Source: Proteles cristata cristata
Taxonomy: Eukaryota > Chordata > Mammalia > Carnivora > Hyaenidae
Length of the DNA: 64,000 nucleotides
Assembly: GCA_017311185.1 (NCBI GenBank)
Contig: JAESUZ010001271.1
Coordinates: 186,001 to 250,000, forward strand
Direction: 5' to 3'
The position numbers were made by a program, and so were the translations under genes. The notes below the pieces were generated by a model. The model was not told where the DNA came from. It did not search any database and was given only the letters and a program-made list of their open reading frames with translations. Below are positions 1 to 12,148 of the stretch, one piece after another (position 1 is the stretch's first letter; each line of letters opens with the position of its first letter).

Positions 1-636
1 GGGGTGACAGAGGAACTAAATGAAATGTTGAGGTAACAGCAATAGATCTTACTGTACAATGTGCTGCTAACATTAAGCAATTTGAAAGGTTAATGAACAA
101 AGCAGTGGTTCTCTTATGAGGGCCTCCTGAAAACATTAGCAAACAACAGAGGAAACTGCCTAGAGCATGAGCCAAGATCTATAGAACTGTTCCTTTGTTT
201 CTTTCTCTTCACAGTGCTCTGTGGATAAAACAACAGTGACTTCAATATGAGCCGTGTCTTAAGAATTAATAACCGGTTGGAATAATGGCATTCAGTCTTG
301 TCTGAAACCAGCCATTTCTTCTAACTTGTCATTAGTCCTCAAGTAATGCCCTGTACTGTATTTGTTTCTGCCAAATTCGTGTCATTTCAGGGTAACAATA
401 TAATCAAATCTTTCTAGGCCTTAAAGTTCTTATTATTATTGGACAAATTAAATACAAGACAAAAACTATTTCTAAGAAAAATGTAATTGCAGCTTGGAAG
501 TAAAATTTTATCTGTCTCCCCAAAAAGAGGTTAGCAATCTTCTATTTCTCTTCTAAAATATAATTTAATCCCTTGCTATTACATCTTTACAGGAAGTAAA
601 ATGTATATCTAATGTGCATTTTATATGGACCTACGC
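1..636. other. No recognised feature
   Basis: AT-rich non-coding sequence. No repeat family, long reading frame or RNA gene could be recognised by eye. Very old, diverged repeats could be hidden here. Confidence 0.5.
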
Positions 637-796
637 TAGTGCTGCTCAAACTTTAATGTGCATATCAATCACCGTGGGATCTTGTTAAATAGAGATTCTG
701 ATTCAGTAGGTCTGGGGTGTCCAGGCATTCTACATTTCTAATGAGTTCCCAGCTGATGTTGGTGCTGCCTAGGGAAACATTTGGGTAGTAGTTACG
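637..796 (+). mobile_element. MER5A-like hAT-Charlie DNA transposon (MITE)
   Basis: The stretch follows the MER5A consensus as I know it: a head close to CAGTGCTTCTCAAAC, then the phrases GATCTTGTTAAA, CTGATTCAGTAGGTCTGGGG and CATTTCTAA in order. It is non-autonomous, about 160 bases against about 189 for the full element, and the right end is diverged. A 101-codon reading frame on the other strand (665-970) is only a shadow of it. Confidence 0.85.
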
Positions 797-1195
797 CAGA
801 TTGCTTCCACAGAACCCAGTAGAAGTATTTGTGTACTTGGTCTTCAAGAAAGAGCAGAGAAGAGAGGAGAGAAGTTGGAGGCACGTGCTGGGCTTCTTTA
901 TGCTGAAAAGCTGTGAAGGAAGGGTAACCAGATATCCATTTATAATGTTATATTGAACTGATAACCTCATTTAATGGGGTGAGAGGAGATGATCCCCCTC
1001 ACCTGCAGCATTCCAGGCACTATACTACCTGTTGAGAATGCCACGATGAGCTAAAGTTGCCCCACATTTGTAGAGCTTATAGTTTGTGGACACTCCTTTG
1101 TCTTTTTCTCTCTCAGCAACTGAGGAGGGAGAAGTATGATAAAGTAGAAATCATATTTTTTTTACAATTAGTTGGCAGACTCTACATCTTTTTAG

Positions 1196-1310
1196 TAGTT
1201 TTATTAATTTGGGAAGCTCACTAAGCCTCTCTGGGTCCAGTTTTCCCATGAATTTTTAAGTGAGGGGATTATCTTCATGGTGCCTTTCAGCTTCAAAATT
1301 ATATGCTTAT
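1196..1310 (+). mobile_element. MIR-family SINE fragment
   Basis: GCTCACTAAGCCTCTCTGGG, TCCAGTTTTCCCAT and the following GAGGGGATTAT match the MIR core in sense orientation (CTCTGGGCCTCAGTTTTCCCATCTGTAAAATG...). The tRNA-related head is not recognisable. Ancient and immobile. Confidence 0.65.
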
Positions 1311-2985
1311 AACTAAATCATGTGACTCTAATGATTTTTTTCTAATAAGAATACCACACTTTCATTTAAAAATAAATAATGCATTTACAGTTAGTTCTCT
1401 TGGAAATCTGTTACTCTGAATATTTTTAGGAGCTGTGCTTGTGGGATTTCCTGCAGTGTCAATTTCAGAGTCATCTAAAAAAATAATGACATTTCACATT
1501 TTTACCCCTTCAAATGTTAGAGGAAGATCTAATCAAAGAATAATGAATGAATGTAAAATCTCTGGGGTTAGGCTCCATATTATACTTTATCTTTGTATTT
1601 TTACAGAAAGATTTCCCAAATTTCTTCATAAGAATCTCTGGGGTGCTAGGATTCTGTATTTTGAAGGCACTCTGTAGCCTTCCTAAAAATTTTTTTTCAA
1701 GAGAATTCATATTTTTTCCACAAAGATGATTCTACTAGTTGAAGAAACTGAGGTAAATTACATTTCACACAATGTTTAGTACAGAAGAGTTACTCACTGT
1801 AGATTGACTAAAAGAAAGACTAATGACAAAAATCTGTCATGTGAGTGGGAAATTGCTGTATATGCATTAGTTAACCTCAAAATTTAAGACTTGAGTTGTC
1901 TGTTCCACCATCTAAAATCTTATTTGATCCAGGTTAATAGTCATAAGTAAACCTTTTTGCACCATTAGCCTTTAGGTTTCACAAGGCCCATAATCAAGTC
2001 TACTACACTATTATCTCCCTAGGATACAAAACAGCAAGTGGTACCTAGTAGGTGTACATAAATATTTGTTGCCTTAACTCCATCCCAGTGTATAACCTGG
2101 ATGACAGTTGGCCTGTTTGATGTAAAGAGGACAGAGGCAATCACCTAAAATGCTTCCACCTAAGGTTTTCTTCAACTCAGGTTGACTGGGTCTACTGAAA
2201 GTCCCCAGAAATTAACTGTGCTCTGCTCTTGAAGAGCAACCCTGAACCTAGAGCCATGAAATTCTTTGACCTGACATTTCCATAAGCATTTATCAATCAT
2301 CTGGACATTACCCTACGTACCTATTGGGAATTTCTGTGGTACAATATTTCTGTTGATGGGCATATGAAATACATCTGTCTGACTACTCCAAAGTGTTCTA
2401 GAATCCATGCTCTCACGGAGATTTGATTCCATTTCCTTTGTTTTGTAACTGTACCCCAGTCATCTGTTTTCTAAGTTTGTCCTCCTTTTGTTTGATTCTT
2501 TGTTTCCTTTCTGTTTCCGTCACTTCTTCTCAACCCCCTCCCAGATTTTCCCTAGATTTTTTTTACATTTTTTTTTTACCTTCTTTCTCTTCCAAAATCA
2601 TAGTGGAGTGCACAGTGTAGGTAAGGGGAAACCATTCTGCTTTGCGTGATCCATTTGCCTAATCTATGGGCATGGGAGTTAAAGGCACTGCGGATACTCA
2701 CTGGACTGTGTAGGTGCAATAGTGCCCATGTGCTATTTCTGCCTGCACATTGTCCTTGGAAGTCCCTTGAAGAAAGGGAAATCCTTAGCATTGGAAGGAC
2801 CATAATGAGCAGTAGAAAATCACCCAAAATGTGATGAAACATTGGGCATCAACTTGAGTCAGGGATACTACTGACAAAGGGGGAAAGAGAATAAAGGTCA
2901 TGTCAATTTCTCAGGGCAGAGCCAACCTAAGGAGGAAGTAAGCTCTTTGAGGAGAGAGTAAAATTTTGCTTTAAAAAAATAACTA
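1311..2985. other. No clearly recognised feature
   Basis: Non-coding sequence. A short piece near 2020-2070 (CCTAGTAGGTGTACATAAATATTTGTTG) resembles a MIR or L2 3' end but is too short to assign. A pyrimidine-rich tract lies at about 2480-2600. Reading frames of 60-90 codons here show no domain. Confidence 0.45.
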
Positions 2986-3218
2986 GGGGCGCCTGGGTGG
3001 CTTAATCAGTTAAGCATCTGACTTTTGCTTAGGTCATGATCTCGCGGTTCGTGGGTTCGAGCCCCACATCAGGCTCTGTGCTGACTGCCAGCTCAGAGCC
3101 TGGAGCCTATTTCGGAGTCTGGGTCTCCCTCTCTCTCTGACCCTCCCCTGCTCACGCTGTCTCTTTCTCTCTCTCTCTCTCTCTCTCCTAGAAATAAATA
3201 AAAATATTAAAAAAAAAA
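2986..3218 (+). mobile_element. Feline tRNA-Lys-derived SINE, young (Fc) type
   Basis: Full-length SINE: GGGGCGCCTGGGTGG head, tRNA-related region with a B-box-like GGGTTCGAGCCCC, body TGCCAGCTCAGAGCCTGGAGCC, CT tract, CCTAGAAATAAATAAA and an A tail. Several CpGs are still intact, which fits a fairly recent insertion. Target duplications are not clear because both flanks are A-rich. Confidence 0.93.
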
Positions 3219-3523
3219 CTATATTCAGCAATATAGAATTTGTAAACACTGAATGTAACAGAAGCTAACAAAATTTGAAACTAAGTATATTTGAAAAGTA
3301 ATAGCACTAATTGGATCTGACTAAAGTGAAAAGCTATAAAATCTATACACTACAGAAACCAAAAAAAGAAGTGATGAAGTTACCAAATATGCCAACAGGT
3401 TTAGATACTTTGTTCCCACTACACAAATGCAGAAGCATTTAAACTAGGAAAGTATGACTTTCCAGGAGAAATTAGGAGAGAAACTATTTTCTAGATAAGA
3501 TGATGGTTAAAAGTATAAATTTT

Positions 3524-3690
3524 AGTGGGGGTGGGGGTGGTGCCTGGGTGGTTCAATTGGTTAAACATCTGACTCTTAATCTCATCTCAGGTCTTGATCT
3601 CAGGGTCATGAGTTCAACCCCTACACATTGCATTCTGTGTTGGGCTCTGTACTGGACATGAAGCCTTCTTAAAACATAAAATAAAATTTA
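3524..3690 (+). mobile_element. Carnivore SINE, older SINEC subfamily
   Basis: TGCCTGGGTGGTTCAATTGG, TCAGGTCTTGATCTCAGGGTCATGAG and CTGGACATGAAGCC followed by an A-rich tail are typical of the older, shorter carnivore SINEs without the long CT tract. It is flanked by near-identical target duplications (TTAAAAGTATAAATTTT at about 3507-3523 and TTAAAGTATAAACTTT at about 3688-3703). A short G-rich (GGGGGTG)n stretch lies at the 5' junction. Confidence 0.85.
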
Positions 3691-3705
3691 AAGTATAAAC
3701 TTTGG

Positions 3706-3830
3706 GAACAGAGAGTTTTTGGTTCAATTCCTACTCTGCTCATTTGCTAATTTCATGACCTAGGGAAAACAAGCCTTAGTTTCTATAAGCTAAAATTCAT
3801 CATACCTTTATTATAAAGCTTCTGTTTTAT
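3706..3830 (+). mobile_element. MIR-family SINE fragment
   Basis: GGTTCAATTCCTACTCTGC, TTGCTAATTTCATGACC and AAGCCTTAGTTTCTATAAG follow the MIR sense consensus (GGTTCAAATCCTGGCTCTGCCACTTACTAGCTGTGTGACC...). The younger SINE inserted immediately upstream. Confidence 0.65.
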
Positions 3831-5559
3831 ATTACTATTTTTACATCAGGGATAAGATTGTGATGAGTTAGCTGATGTGTTTTTCTTTTCAGGGAGAATG
3901 TAGCACCATGTCAAAACAAAAGAGGTAGTTCTTGTTATTTAAGCACCAAAGATATTTGAAGAGATATCTGTTGAATCGGATTTTTCTTTCACAGAGTCCA
4001 AAGGAAACTCTGGGACAGGAGAAAAGATAGACAAGTTGGAAAGGGGACTACTGACATAAGTGAGAAGGAAATTTTGAGACTACTTAGGAGGGGAGGGCAC
4101 GACCAGCCTTGCCCTTCAAAGCCCTTGCCCTCAAATGTGTTTAGTGATACCAGATTTAGAGGGGACATTGACATGGTGGGAGAGTGATGGAAGAGATATG
4201 TTTATGTGCTGTTTCTAGATAGAGGATTCTGGGGCTAGCCAACATCCACTTCTGCATGGCATGAAGCTTTTTTCCTTTGTGATCAGCACTGGAGCAGATA
4301 GTACATTGGCAGCACTGAATCTGGGGGGCTGTTGAATTCCATGGGGGGTGGGTAATAAAACAGCAGGTGCCAGGGAATCAAGTAGGACCAAGAAATATCC
4401 GTGAGAAAGGATGATTGTCTTTGGTCAGATGAGACCATGAAACAGCTCAGAGGGGTCTTCCTGAATGGGAAATGGGTGAGGACAAAATACTTCCTCTCAC
4501 CAGAGACTGGGCACTACATGAGTTCATTTCCAACTGCCTGCCACCCCAACAGCAATATAACTCTGAAGATGTGAACGGAAAAAAAGTTGTGAATGGACTT
4601 AGTTCATTTGGAAATTAGGATTCCATCTTTGCTGCTAGTGGAATGGGTTTTGAAATAGAAGTTCAGTCATGGGGAAAAAAGTTACATTTTTGGTTCACTA
4701 AACTTGCAGTCAGTGAAACTTGTACTTTCTATATTTAAAAAGAATGAGCCCCATGACTGGCACAGAGATTTAGATCTATAAAAGACAGCTGGGGTTATTA
4801 TCAAGTTGGAGAACTTGTAGAGGTAGAAGGAATTTAAAGTTTAAGAAATAAAACTGAAAAGCTTGTGCTTAGTATAGGGACTCATTCCATATGAAAGAAA
4901 AAAACACTTAGTAAGTTAAAGGAGGCAGGGTGGCTGGATTGTAACTTTATTGTGGCAGGAGCACACTTTCGTCTTAGATTCCTTATAATACCTAACAGTG
5001 TGAAATTTGTTTTCACTTCATCGATAGTTGTTTAAATGCTCATAACTGAAAAAAAGATAAATGCTCACAACTGAGGAAAGTAAGTATAATATTGGTGACA
5101 GTGGAGTAGGAGAGTAAGACAATATGTGGTTATTTCTTCAGAAAGAGATCTGTAGGTATTCATGAAGGTTTAAGCAAGTCAACTGTCAAGGTCTTAAAAG
5201 TGATTTGAAGAAACGGGGGAAGGTAAGTATGTCTACCTTTGGCAGATTGTAGCTCTGGTAGATGGAGAGAAAAGGAGAAGTCATTAGTAGGGTGGAGGGA
5301 AGCCCCCTCAAGGGTGCGTCATATTGGGGAAAGTTATCTTCTGGATTGTGACAGCATGATTTCTCCAGAAAATCTCGTGGGAGGTTTTCCAGGCACAGGG
5401 GATAATAGGATCGTATGTAGCCTGAGTGCTCACATTGTGCTAGGCAATAAAATAACATTTCTAATCACCCTAGTTTGTCCTGTTATATGGAAGTTGTTTT
5501 AAGTTGTTTATTTTTAAAACTATTTTTATTCCAATTTCTAAAAATTCTGAGTAGATCAT
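3831..5559. other. No recognised feature
   Basis: Non-coding, moderately A-rich. Short opposed reading frames at 5186-5502 on both strands match no known family. No repeat could be assigned. Confidence 0.5.
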
Positions 5560-6180
5560 TTTTGGTTCAGAAATGACAAAACATAAAGCCAAATATAGTT
5601 AAATGTCCCTCTCCCACATTCTCCATCATTCAGTTTCAAGCAACCTTGTTCCCAAACTTAGGTAAGAACTGTTACTACTTCCTCGATGTTCTTGATGTAT
5701 CTGTAACAAGTATAAACATACTATCTTAAACTCACCTTTTCTGCACAGAACATAGCCTTCTATACATACTGCTCTGTACCTTTGTTTCATTTAACAATAT
5801 GTTTTGGTGATATTCCCACATCATTATATAGAGAATTTTTTTAAAGTTGTGTCTTATTCCATTTTATCAATCTATCATAATGTAGTCACCCACTAGTGTT
5901 GCACATTTATATTAATTCCCATCATTAAAATTATTAAATAATATGGAAGTGAATAAGCTTGCAGTCGTGTCATTTCTCACATGTGCTAATATTCCTGTGA
6001 CATAGATTTTCAGAAATTTTTGATGGAGGGATTACTGTGTCAAAGAGTTACACGTTTATAATTCTGATGATATTGCCAGATTGCCCTCTATAGGGCTCGT
6101 TTCTTTGGAATCATTCTACACCTTAACATCTAGTGCAGATTGCCTTTCAGAAAATCCTCAAGATTCCCACATTGACAAGA
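5560..6180 (-). mobile_element. Old L1M/HAL1-like LINE fragment
   Basis: Read on this strand the stretch is antisense to an old L1-type 3' region. The phrases GAGGGATTACTGTGTCAAAGAG, GATATTGCCAGATTGCCCTC and the run toward CATTCTACACCTTAAC match the well-known HAL1/L1M layout. Strong divergence and many indels indicate an ancient insertion. No coding capacity. Confidence 0.7.
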
Positions 6181-8301
6181 CTAGAAGATCAGTAAGGAAA
6201 TCAATTCTTAAAAAAAATTTTAAAAAGGTCACTATTCACCTTTATAATTAAACATAACAACTGAACGGTAACCACAGAGTTCATTTGTGTTTGATATTTT
6301 GTAACTCCAAAGGGGTGCTGAGTGTCAAGTTAATCTTAGAAACTGGTATAGGTATTGAATTATTTGACAGATTATTTTAGTTTTACTATGCACTTGAGAA
6401 TTACCAGTCTTTATAAAACTCAGAGATAATAGGCTTATTAAGTTTTCCACCTTTGTTCAATCAAAATGTCACTGAAGGAAGGAGTTAGCACCAATATCAA
6501 TAACTAAAAATCCTTGCTTATACTTAGACCTAAAGTTTAGTGGAAAGAAACCCTGAGCATCCAGTGCCAGGTACTTGAAGATATTTTAATCGGTGATAAT
6601 TGTAGTTGAAACAGTTTTTAGAACAACGCAAAAATACTAATATGTTTTTATACACACATAAACATGCATCAAATAAATATCGGTAGTGCTGAGCCGCTTT
6701 ATACAAGGAATCTTCAGAACTTCAGCTCTGAGAGGTTGATGGTGATATGCTTCGACATTTGAAGAAATGTTTGTTTAACCGAACACAAGGTGCAGAAGGG
6801 TATGGTGCAGCTGTGGAGGCCTGAGGCAAGACAAGATGTGCAGCCTGAAAGGAGAACCAAGTTCTGACTTGGAGGAGGAGCGGGTAGGCCCCCTTCTGTG
6901 TATCTGGGCAGTGACTCTGCAGCAAAAATGGATGACTGAATCGGTGAATGATATGCTTCTTTATTTGAAGAGTGGCAGTGAAATCTGTTTTCCTACTCTA
7001 GTATTTCAATAATAATGCTGTTCCCTTTTAACCTTGCTCATACTTTTCCCCCTGAATATGTAAGTGTTCTCTAAGATGATTCTAATGTGTATGTATTCTT
7101 TGTGTTTTGATCTATGATGAAAGCCAATAAAATGAGTGTGGAAGGCTTAGGTGAAATTGACATGATGGGCCTGAAGTCACGTCATTGGATTATAGAACTG
7201 AATATGTAGATACATTTCAGTTTCTCCACGCCAAGATGGAGAAATAAATGAAATCTATTTAAAGGTCAGAAGAAACGAGCTGGCCTTGGCAATGGTGCAT
7301 TTTGTTGGCTGCCTGGATTGGAATAGAAATTATGGCACCCCAGTCTTTTCATTACAAGGGTTTTTTTTCTTATGAGTCCCATGGTTCTACTTTTGGCACA
7401 GAGTAGAAGACATTTAAGTAATTCAATTATAATTTAAAAGTAGTATTAGGTCAGCATAAAACATAGGCTTTGTTTATCCTGCAAGGCCTGGGTCAAGAGT
7501 GGTAGAATTCAGTATCTCCTAGCACCATATAATTATGTAATTTCACAGCTTTGGAGAAATTTCTTTTCTCTAACAAATGCCAAGTCATTGATTTGACTGA
7601 ATTTTTTTTCCTTTGAGCTATGTTAACATTTTATTGCAGTCCTGAAAGTTTTGGACCAAGGTTACTTCTAATCATGCCTCCATTTCATAATTCTTTAATT
7701 ATAATGCCAAGAGCTTGCTCACAGGGTTAAGAGCTGGCTCTAAAAGCCATGTCATTCTATTGCTGACCCAATCCATTATCTCTTGGCTTACCAGGCTGTC
7801 TTAGGCTCTTCTTCCCTGTTTTTTGTTCCTAATCTTTGAGCACAAGAAAGTACGGCTTAGTGTCCTTGGGGCATTCTCAAGGGTAGAAAAGCAATTCAAA
7901 ATAATTCCTTCAAAGTTTCTGTTATATTAAACTAAATACTAGGTTCCATGGATATGAATATGGATAATACCAGTCTACAAAGAATTGACTAGTTTGTAAC
8001 TGATTAAATACAGGGCTATGGGTCTATTATCAGAACACTTGTAGGGAAGAGTGAATTTCCAGAAGTAGAATTCACAAAATTTGCCTTTAAGTCACAAAGT
8101 CAAGAAAGGCACTACTTTATTCTCTCAAGTTCAAGGGAAGAGTTCATCTTAATGACTTCTTAGCTAAAGTAAAGCCTAAATATTGCCACTTGTCAGTGTG
8201 GAAGAAAACTGCTTGGAACAAATTCTGAGGGGAGTGAGTCCATAATTACTTCGTGTATCTTTCTAGGTTTTGTGATACAGGGTTTATATTATTTTCAAAG
8301 G
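6181..8301. other. No recognised feature
   Basis: Non-coding sequence with no repeat assigned by eye. The minus-strand 67-codon frame at 6722-6925 has no recognisable domain. Confidence 0.5.
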
Positions 8302-8752
8302 CTTTTATAACAATGGACCACAAACTGAGTGGCTTAAAACAATAGAAATTCATGGTCTTATGGTTCTGGAGGCTAGAAGTATGAAGATGTGGCAGGGCTA
8401 TGCTTCCTCTGAAGGAGTTATCTTAAACCTCATACATAGTTCTAGTAACCTCAGGTGTCTCTCAGTTTACAGATCCATCATTCCAGTCCTCCATCTTCGC
8501 ATGGCATTCCCTCTATGTGTGTTCACATCATCATCCCCTTGTGCATGTCCATCTGTGTGTCTACATTTCCCCTCTTATAAGGATACCACTCACATTATTT
8601 ACGAAAGGTCACATTCTAAGGGTTAAGACTTAAACATTTTTGGGAAGGAGAATGTGGGGGTAGATATAATTCAGTAGGAATAATGAAGTTGAGGTCATCA
8701 GTGTGTGTCCCAACCCAATGTGACAATGTCCTTAACACAATTCAACCCCCAT
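8302..8752 (-). mobile_element. MLT1-type LTR (ERVL-MaLR), minus strand
   Basis: In plus orientation it begins TTATAACAATGGACCACAAA and continues GTGGCTTAAAACAATAGAAA, GTTCTGGAGGCTAGAAGT, GGCAGGGCTATGC, TCTTATAAGGATACCACTC and AAGGTCACATTC. These are the antisense landmarks of MLT1 LTRs. No internal MaLR sequence is attached, so it looks like a solo LTR. It sits about 260 bases from a second MLT1 LTR in the opposite orientation. Confidence 0.85.
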
Positions 8753-9016
8753 AATGGGGTCTATAGTGGATATCATGGTTACTCAGCCCACAGGCTCTTT
8801 AGATGAATCTCCAATTGCTGTGAGTGTTGCCTCATGATGACTCAAACTGTCCCTCTCCCAATAATTGTCGGACAATTGCCCAAACTGGGTTCAGGCTGAT
8901 GCTAATCTCTAGCTGAGATCACATGCTGACTTAGCTTTGTTCTCCAGCCCTATTGTGCTTCCCTCCTTCCTGTCCTACTGAGAGCATCTCTTAATAAATC
9001 ACATAAGTAAGAATCT
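8753..9016. other. Spacer between two inverted MLT1 LTRs
   Basis: About 260 bases separate the two LTRs. Near the right end TCTTAATAAATCACATAAGTAAG contains an AATAAA followed by CAC, which resembles an LTR polyadenylation region, so part of this may be another diverged LTR. I could not assign a family. Confidence 0.3.
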
Positions 9017-9533
9017 TGTGATAGGCAGAATGATGGCCCTCAAAAACATCGAGATACTAACCTCCAGAATCTGTGAATATGTTAGGTTGCATAGGAAAGG
9101 GAAAAAGTTGCAAATAGAATTAAGAATACTAATCAGCTGACCTTAAAACAGGGAGATTATCCTGGATTATCTGAGTGGACCCAATGTAATCACAGGGGTC
9201 TCTAAAAGTGGAAGAGAGGAGCCGAAATCAGACAGAGCTGTAATTACAGAGGAATGTTTAGAGAGATGCCTTGTTGCTGACTTTAAAGATGGAATAAATG
9301 TGTTACGAGCCAAGAAGTGCAGTCTAGGAGCCAGGAAGGGAAAAAACGAAAACAAAACCTTCTCGTCTAGAGCCTGAAGAAAGGAGCACCACACAGTCCA
9401 GAATCTTGATTTTACCTTAGGGAGACCAATGTCAGACTTCTGATCTCCGGAGCTGTGAGATAATAAATTTATGTCATTTTAAAAGCCACCAAGTTTATGG
9501 TAATTTGTTACAGCATCAATAAGAAGCTAATGC
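9017..9533 (+). mobile_element. MLT1-type LTR (ERVL-MaLR), plus strand
   Basis: Near full-length LTR of about 517 bases that starts TGTGATAGGCAGAATGATGG and ends in CA. Internal landmarks include GAATATGTTAGGTTGCATAG, GAGATTATCCTGGATTATC, TTGCTGACTTTAAAGATGGA and GACTTCTGATCTCCGGAGCT. The polyadenylation signal AATAAA lies at 9462-9467, followed by CATTTTAAAAGCCACCAAG. No internal retroviral sequence is joined to it. Confidence 0.9.
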
Positions 9534-9640
9534 AAGTTATACATTTCATGCTTCACTTTTAGGAAACCTCACCTAAATCAGGGACTTCTTTTTCAGGTAC
9601 CAATGAGGTGCTGATTCCAATTGTCATAGTTTCCCTACAT

Positions 9641-9668
9641 TAAAAAACAAACAAACAAACAAACATAT
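9641..9668. repeat. (CAAA)n microsatellite
   Basis: Five to six tandem CAAA units follow a short A run. The preceding bases may be the tail of a decayed retroposon, but no body is visible. Confidence 0.85.
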
Positions 9669-9840
9669 AAATAGCATGCTGGCTGTATAGCAGCACAATA
9701 ATGAAGGGTCTGAACTGTGTACCCCAATTCCATATTTCGAGCCTGTACCATCACTTTCTTTAACAGCAAAGTACATTTTGGCTGGGGGCGGGGGGTGCTT
9801 TCCTTCTTTCCATATCTAAAAAGGTAGCCACCAATCCAGA

Positions 9841-9910
9841 AGATTGTCGTGAGTTAATACACATAAAGTGCTTAGAATTTTAGGAATGTTCAACAAATTT
9901 TAGTCATCTT
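9841..9910 (+). mobile_element. MIR 3' fragment
   Basis: GTGAGTTAATACACATAAAGTGCTTAGAA and the following bases match the 3' half of MIR in sense orientation (ATGAGTTAATACATGTAAAGCGCTTAGAACAGTGCC). Confidence 0.65.
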
Positions 9911-10229
9911 TATTTCCATTTGCCTGAAAAGCTCTGCATTTTGCTTCTCTCTGAAGATAAAAGAACAGTCATGAAATAAGATAATATCATTATCATTATG
10001 ATTTAATGAAATACATACTAGGTTAAAATTGTATTTTATTATCCACCACAGAAAAAACATTTTGGAGTGGGGGAAACATTAGATAATTAGGGGAATGTCT
10101 GTATTATTTTCAAATTTATCACCTAAGTCTTAGCTACATAATAGAAACAGAAGGAATTTGGAATTCCTGGGATTTATTTCAACTATGTTTAAATTTATTT
10201 TAGAGAGGATAGGCAGTCTGTTCTTACAG

Positions 10230-10530
10230 CCAAAGTAGAATTATTTGGAGCTGTTTAAAATGCAGATTCCTGGGGTGCCTAGGTGGCTCACTTAATTAAG
10301 CATCCAACTCCTGATTTCAGCTCAGGTCATGATTACAGGGTTCATGAATTTGAACAGGGCTGTGGGCTGGCAATGCAAGCCTGTTTGAGATTTTCTCTTT
10401 CTCCCTTTCTCTGCCCCTCCTCTGACTGCATTCTCTCTCTCTCTTAAAATAAATAAACTTTGAAAAATGAAATGCAGATTTCTGAGGACCCCCTCCCATC
10501 ACTTTGAGAATGAGACCTAAATAGTAGCAT
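10230..10530 (+). mobile_element. MER5-like element split by a SINE
   Basis: GAATTATTTGGAGCTGTTTAAAATGCAGATTCC on the left and AATGCAGATTTCTGAGGACC...CACTTTGAGAATGAG on the right fit the MER5 layout (ACCTGGGGAGCTTGTTAAAATGCAGATTCC). The SINE at 10272-10468 landed in the middle. The repeated ATGCAGATT is the target duplication. Confidence 0.55.
10272..10468 (+). mobile_element. Carnivore SINE (SINEC), moderately diverged
   Basis: Head GGGGTGCCTAGGTGGCTCAC, then CAGCTCAGGTCATGATTACAGGG, a CT-rich tract and TTAAAATAAATAAAC. Flanking duplications AAAATGCAGATTCC (10257-10270) and GAAATGCAGATTTC (10469-10482) bound it. The B box is degraded, so it is probably transcriptionally dead. Confidence 0.9.
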
Positions 10531-10980
10531 TCTTAGTGACTTCTTCCCACTACTCTGCATGGAGAACAGTCTTCAGTTGTTGAGTGATTTGGTACAATAC
10601 ATCTAAATTCTGCATGCCTCTGTTTCTACATTATTAACATTTGATAGCAAACTATTTCTGTAACAGAGTCTGCATCCTTTTGTTCTCTCATAAAAAATGA
10701 GCACCATCACTGTAATACAATTAGAATTGGTCAGCCTGAACAGTGGATTTGGATTTAAGTGATTGCAACATCAGCAACTTTTTGTTCCTTCAATTTAAGT
10801 CTTCACATCATCCCAAAGTCATTGTTGAAATACACATGAGTGCAATAATATTTTTATTGCTTTAAAAAGATGATGAGCATATTTAATTTAAAACTTCTTA
10901 AAATATTCAAACTAAAGATTTGGTCTGTCTTAAGAATGGCAGTTTTTTTCCTTATAAAGGATAATTATTGTTTTAATATA
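10531..10980. other. No recognised feature
   Basis: Non-coding sequence between a split MER5 element and an L1 end. Nothing could be assigned. Confidence 0.5.
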
Positions 10981-11200
10981 ATTCATTGTCAAATTGGCTT
11001 CTATACAACACCCAGTGCTCATCTTAACAATTGCCTTCCTCAATGCCCATCACCTGCTTTCCCCTCTCCCCCGTCCCCCATCAACCCTTAGTTTGTTCTC
11101 TGTATCCAACAGTCTCTTATAGTTTGCCTCCCTCCCTCTCTGTAACTTATTTTTTCCCTTTCCTCCCCCCACAGTCTTCTGTTAGTTTTTCAAGATTCAC
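10981..11200 (-). mobile_element. L1 3'-region fragment, 5'-truncated
   Basis: ATTGTCAAATTGGCTTCTATACAACACCCAGTGCTCATC, CTTAGTTTGTTCTCTGTATC and TCTCTTATAGTTTGCCTCCCTCC are antisense landmarks of carnivore L1 3' untranslated regions. About 220 bases remain. A comparable piece lies at 41180-41274. Confidence 0.85.
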
Positions 11201-11933
11201 TTAAAGATGAACAACTATTAAAGAACTAGGGAAAGCTCTTGGCAGGAAATGGATGGATAGAGGAAAAGAGGGATGCAGAAAGAGATTCTTAGGTTTATAT
11301 TCCACTGATTTATTAATCTCTATTTGTAATGTGGACTTAAGAAAGCAATTGACCATAAAAATATTTAATGGCACTTTCTGCTGGGCAATGTGTTTTTCAT
11401 GTTCCCTTTTGCCATTCCTATGTGTCCCCATACTGTGGAGAAGGGCAAAGAAGTATGAGGTAAGATTCCTGCCTTGAGAGACCTTAACATTGATTAGTAG
11501 AAATGGGACAAAACAGTTGAAGCATGTATATATATTTATGCACACACATGTGTATAAACATATTAGAAATATACATCTGTATATTTATATTTTATAAATT
11601 AATATCTCTATGTATTTATGTAAAATATTTCAGGAATGAAGAATGAGTAGGCACTAAATTGCATTATTTAGATACAAATTTACTGTAAAATCTCAGAGAA
11701 GCGAATAGCAGCAGGGACTGAAAGAATCAGAAACTTAATTCAGGACGTGACAAGCTGGGTTGCTCCTCTCCAGTACTTTAAACACTTGAAGTCTGTATAT
11801 CTTGGGTTTGATAATAGATGGCCTGATGCCTGCCAAAAGTTGGGTTTACCTCATTTAATGCTTGCAATAACTCATTATTCACAATGACTAAGTTTTAAAA
11901 ATCAAGTATTGTACAACTTAAAAAAATTATTTT
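11201..11933. other. No recognised feature
   Basis: Non-coding. Two overlapping frames on opposite strands (11201-11545, 11253-11477) have no domain. A (TA)n/(CA)n-like stretch lies at about 11525-11590. Confidence 0.5.
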
Positions 11934-12148
11934 TGAGGCACTTGGGTGGCTCAGTCAGTTGAGTATCCAACTTTGGCTCAGGTCATGATCTCATGATTCA
12001 TGAGTTGGAGTCCCGTGTCAAGGTCTGTGCTGACAGCTGAGAGCCTGGAGCCTGCTTCAGATTCTGTCTTCCTCTCTCTGCCCCTCCCTTGCTCATGCTG
12101 TCTCTCAGTCTCTCTCTCTCTCAGAACTAAACATTAAAAATTTTTAAA
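11934..12148 (+). mobile_element. Carnivore SINE (SINEC), intermediate age
   Basis: GAGGCACTTGGGTGGCTCAGTCAGTTGAG, CTCAGGTCATGATCTCATGATTCATGAG, GCTGACAGCTGAGAGCCTGGAGCCTG and a CT tract with A-rich tail. The CpGs of the head are decayed (CACTTGG for CGCCTGG). Confidence 0.9.
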
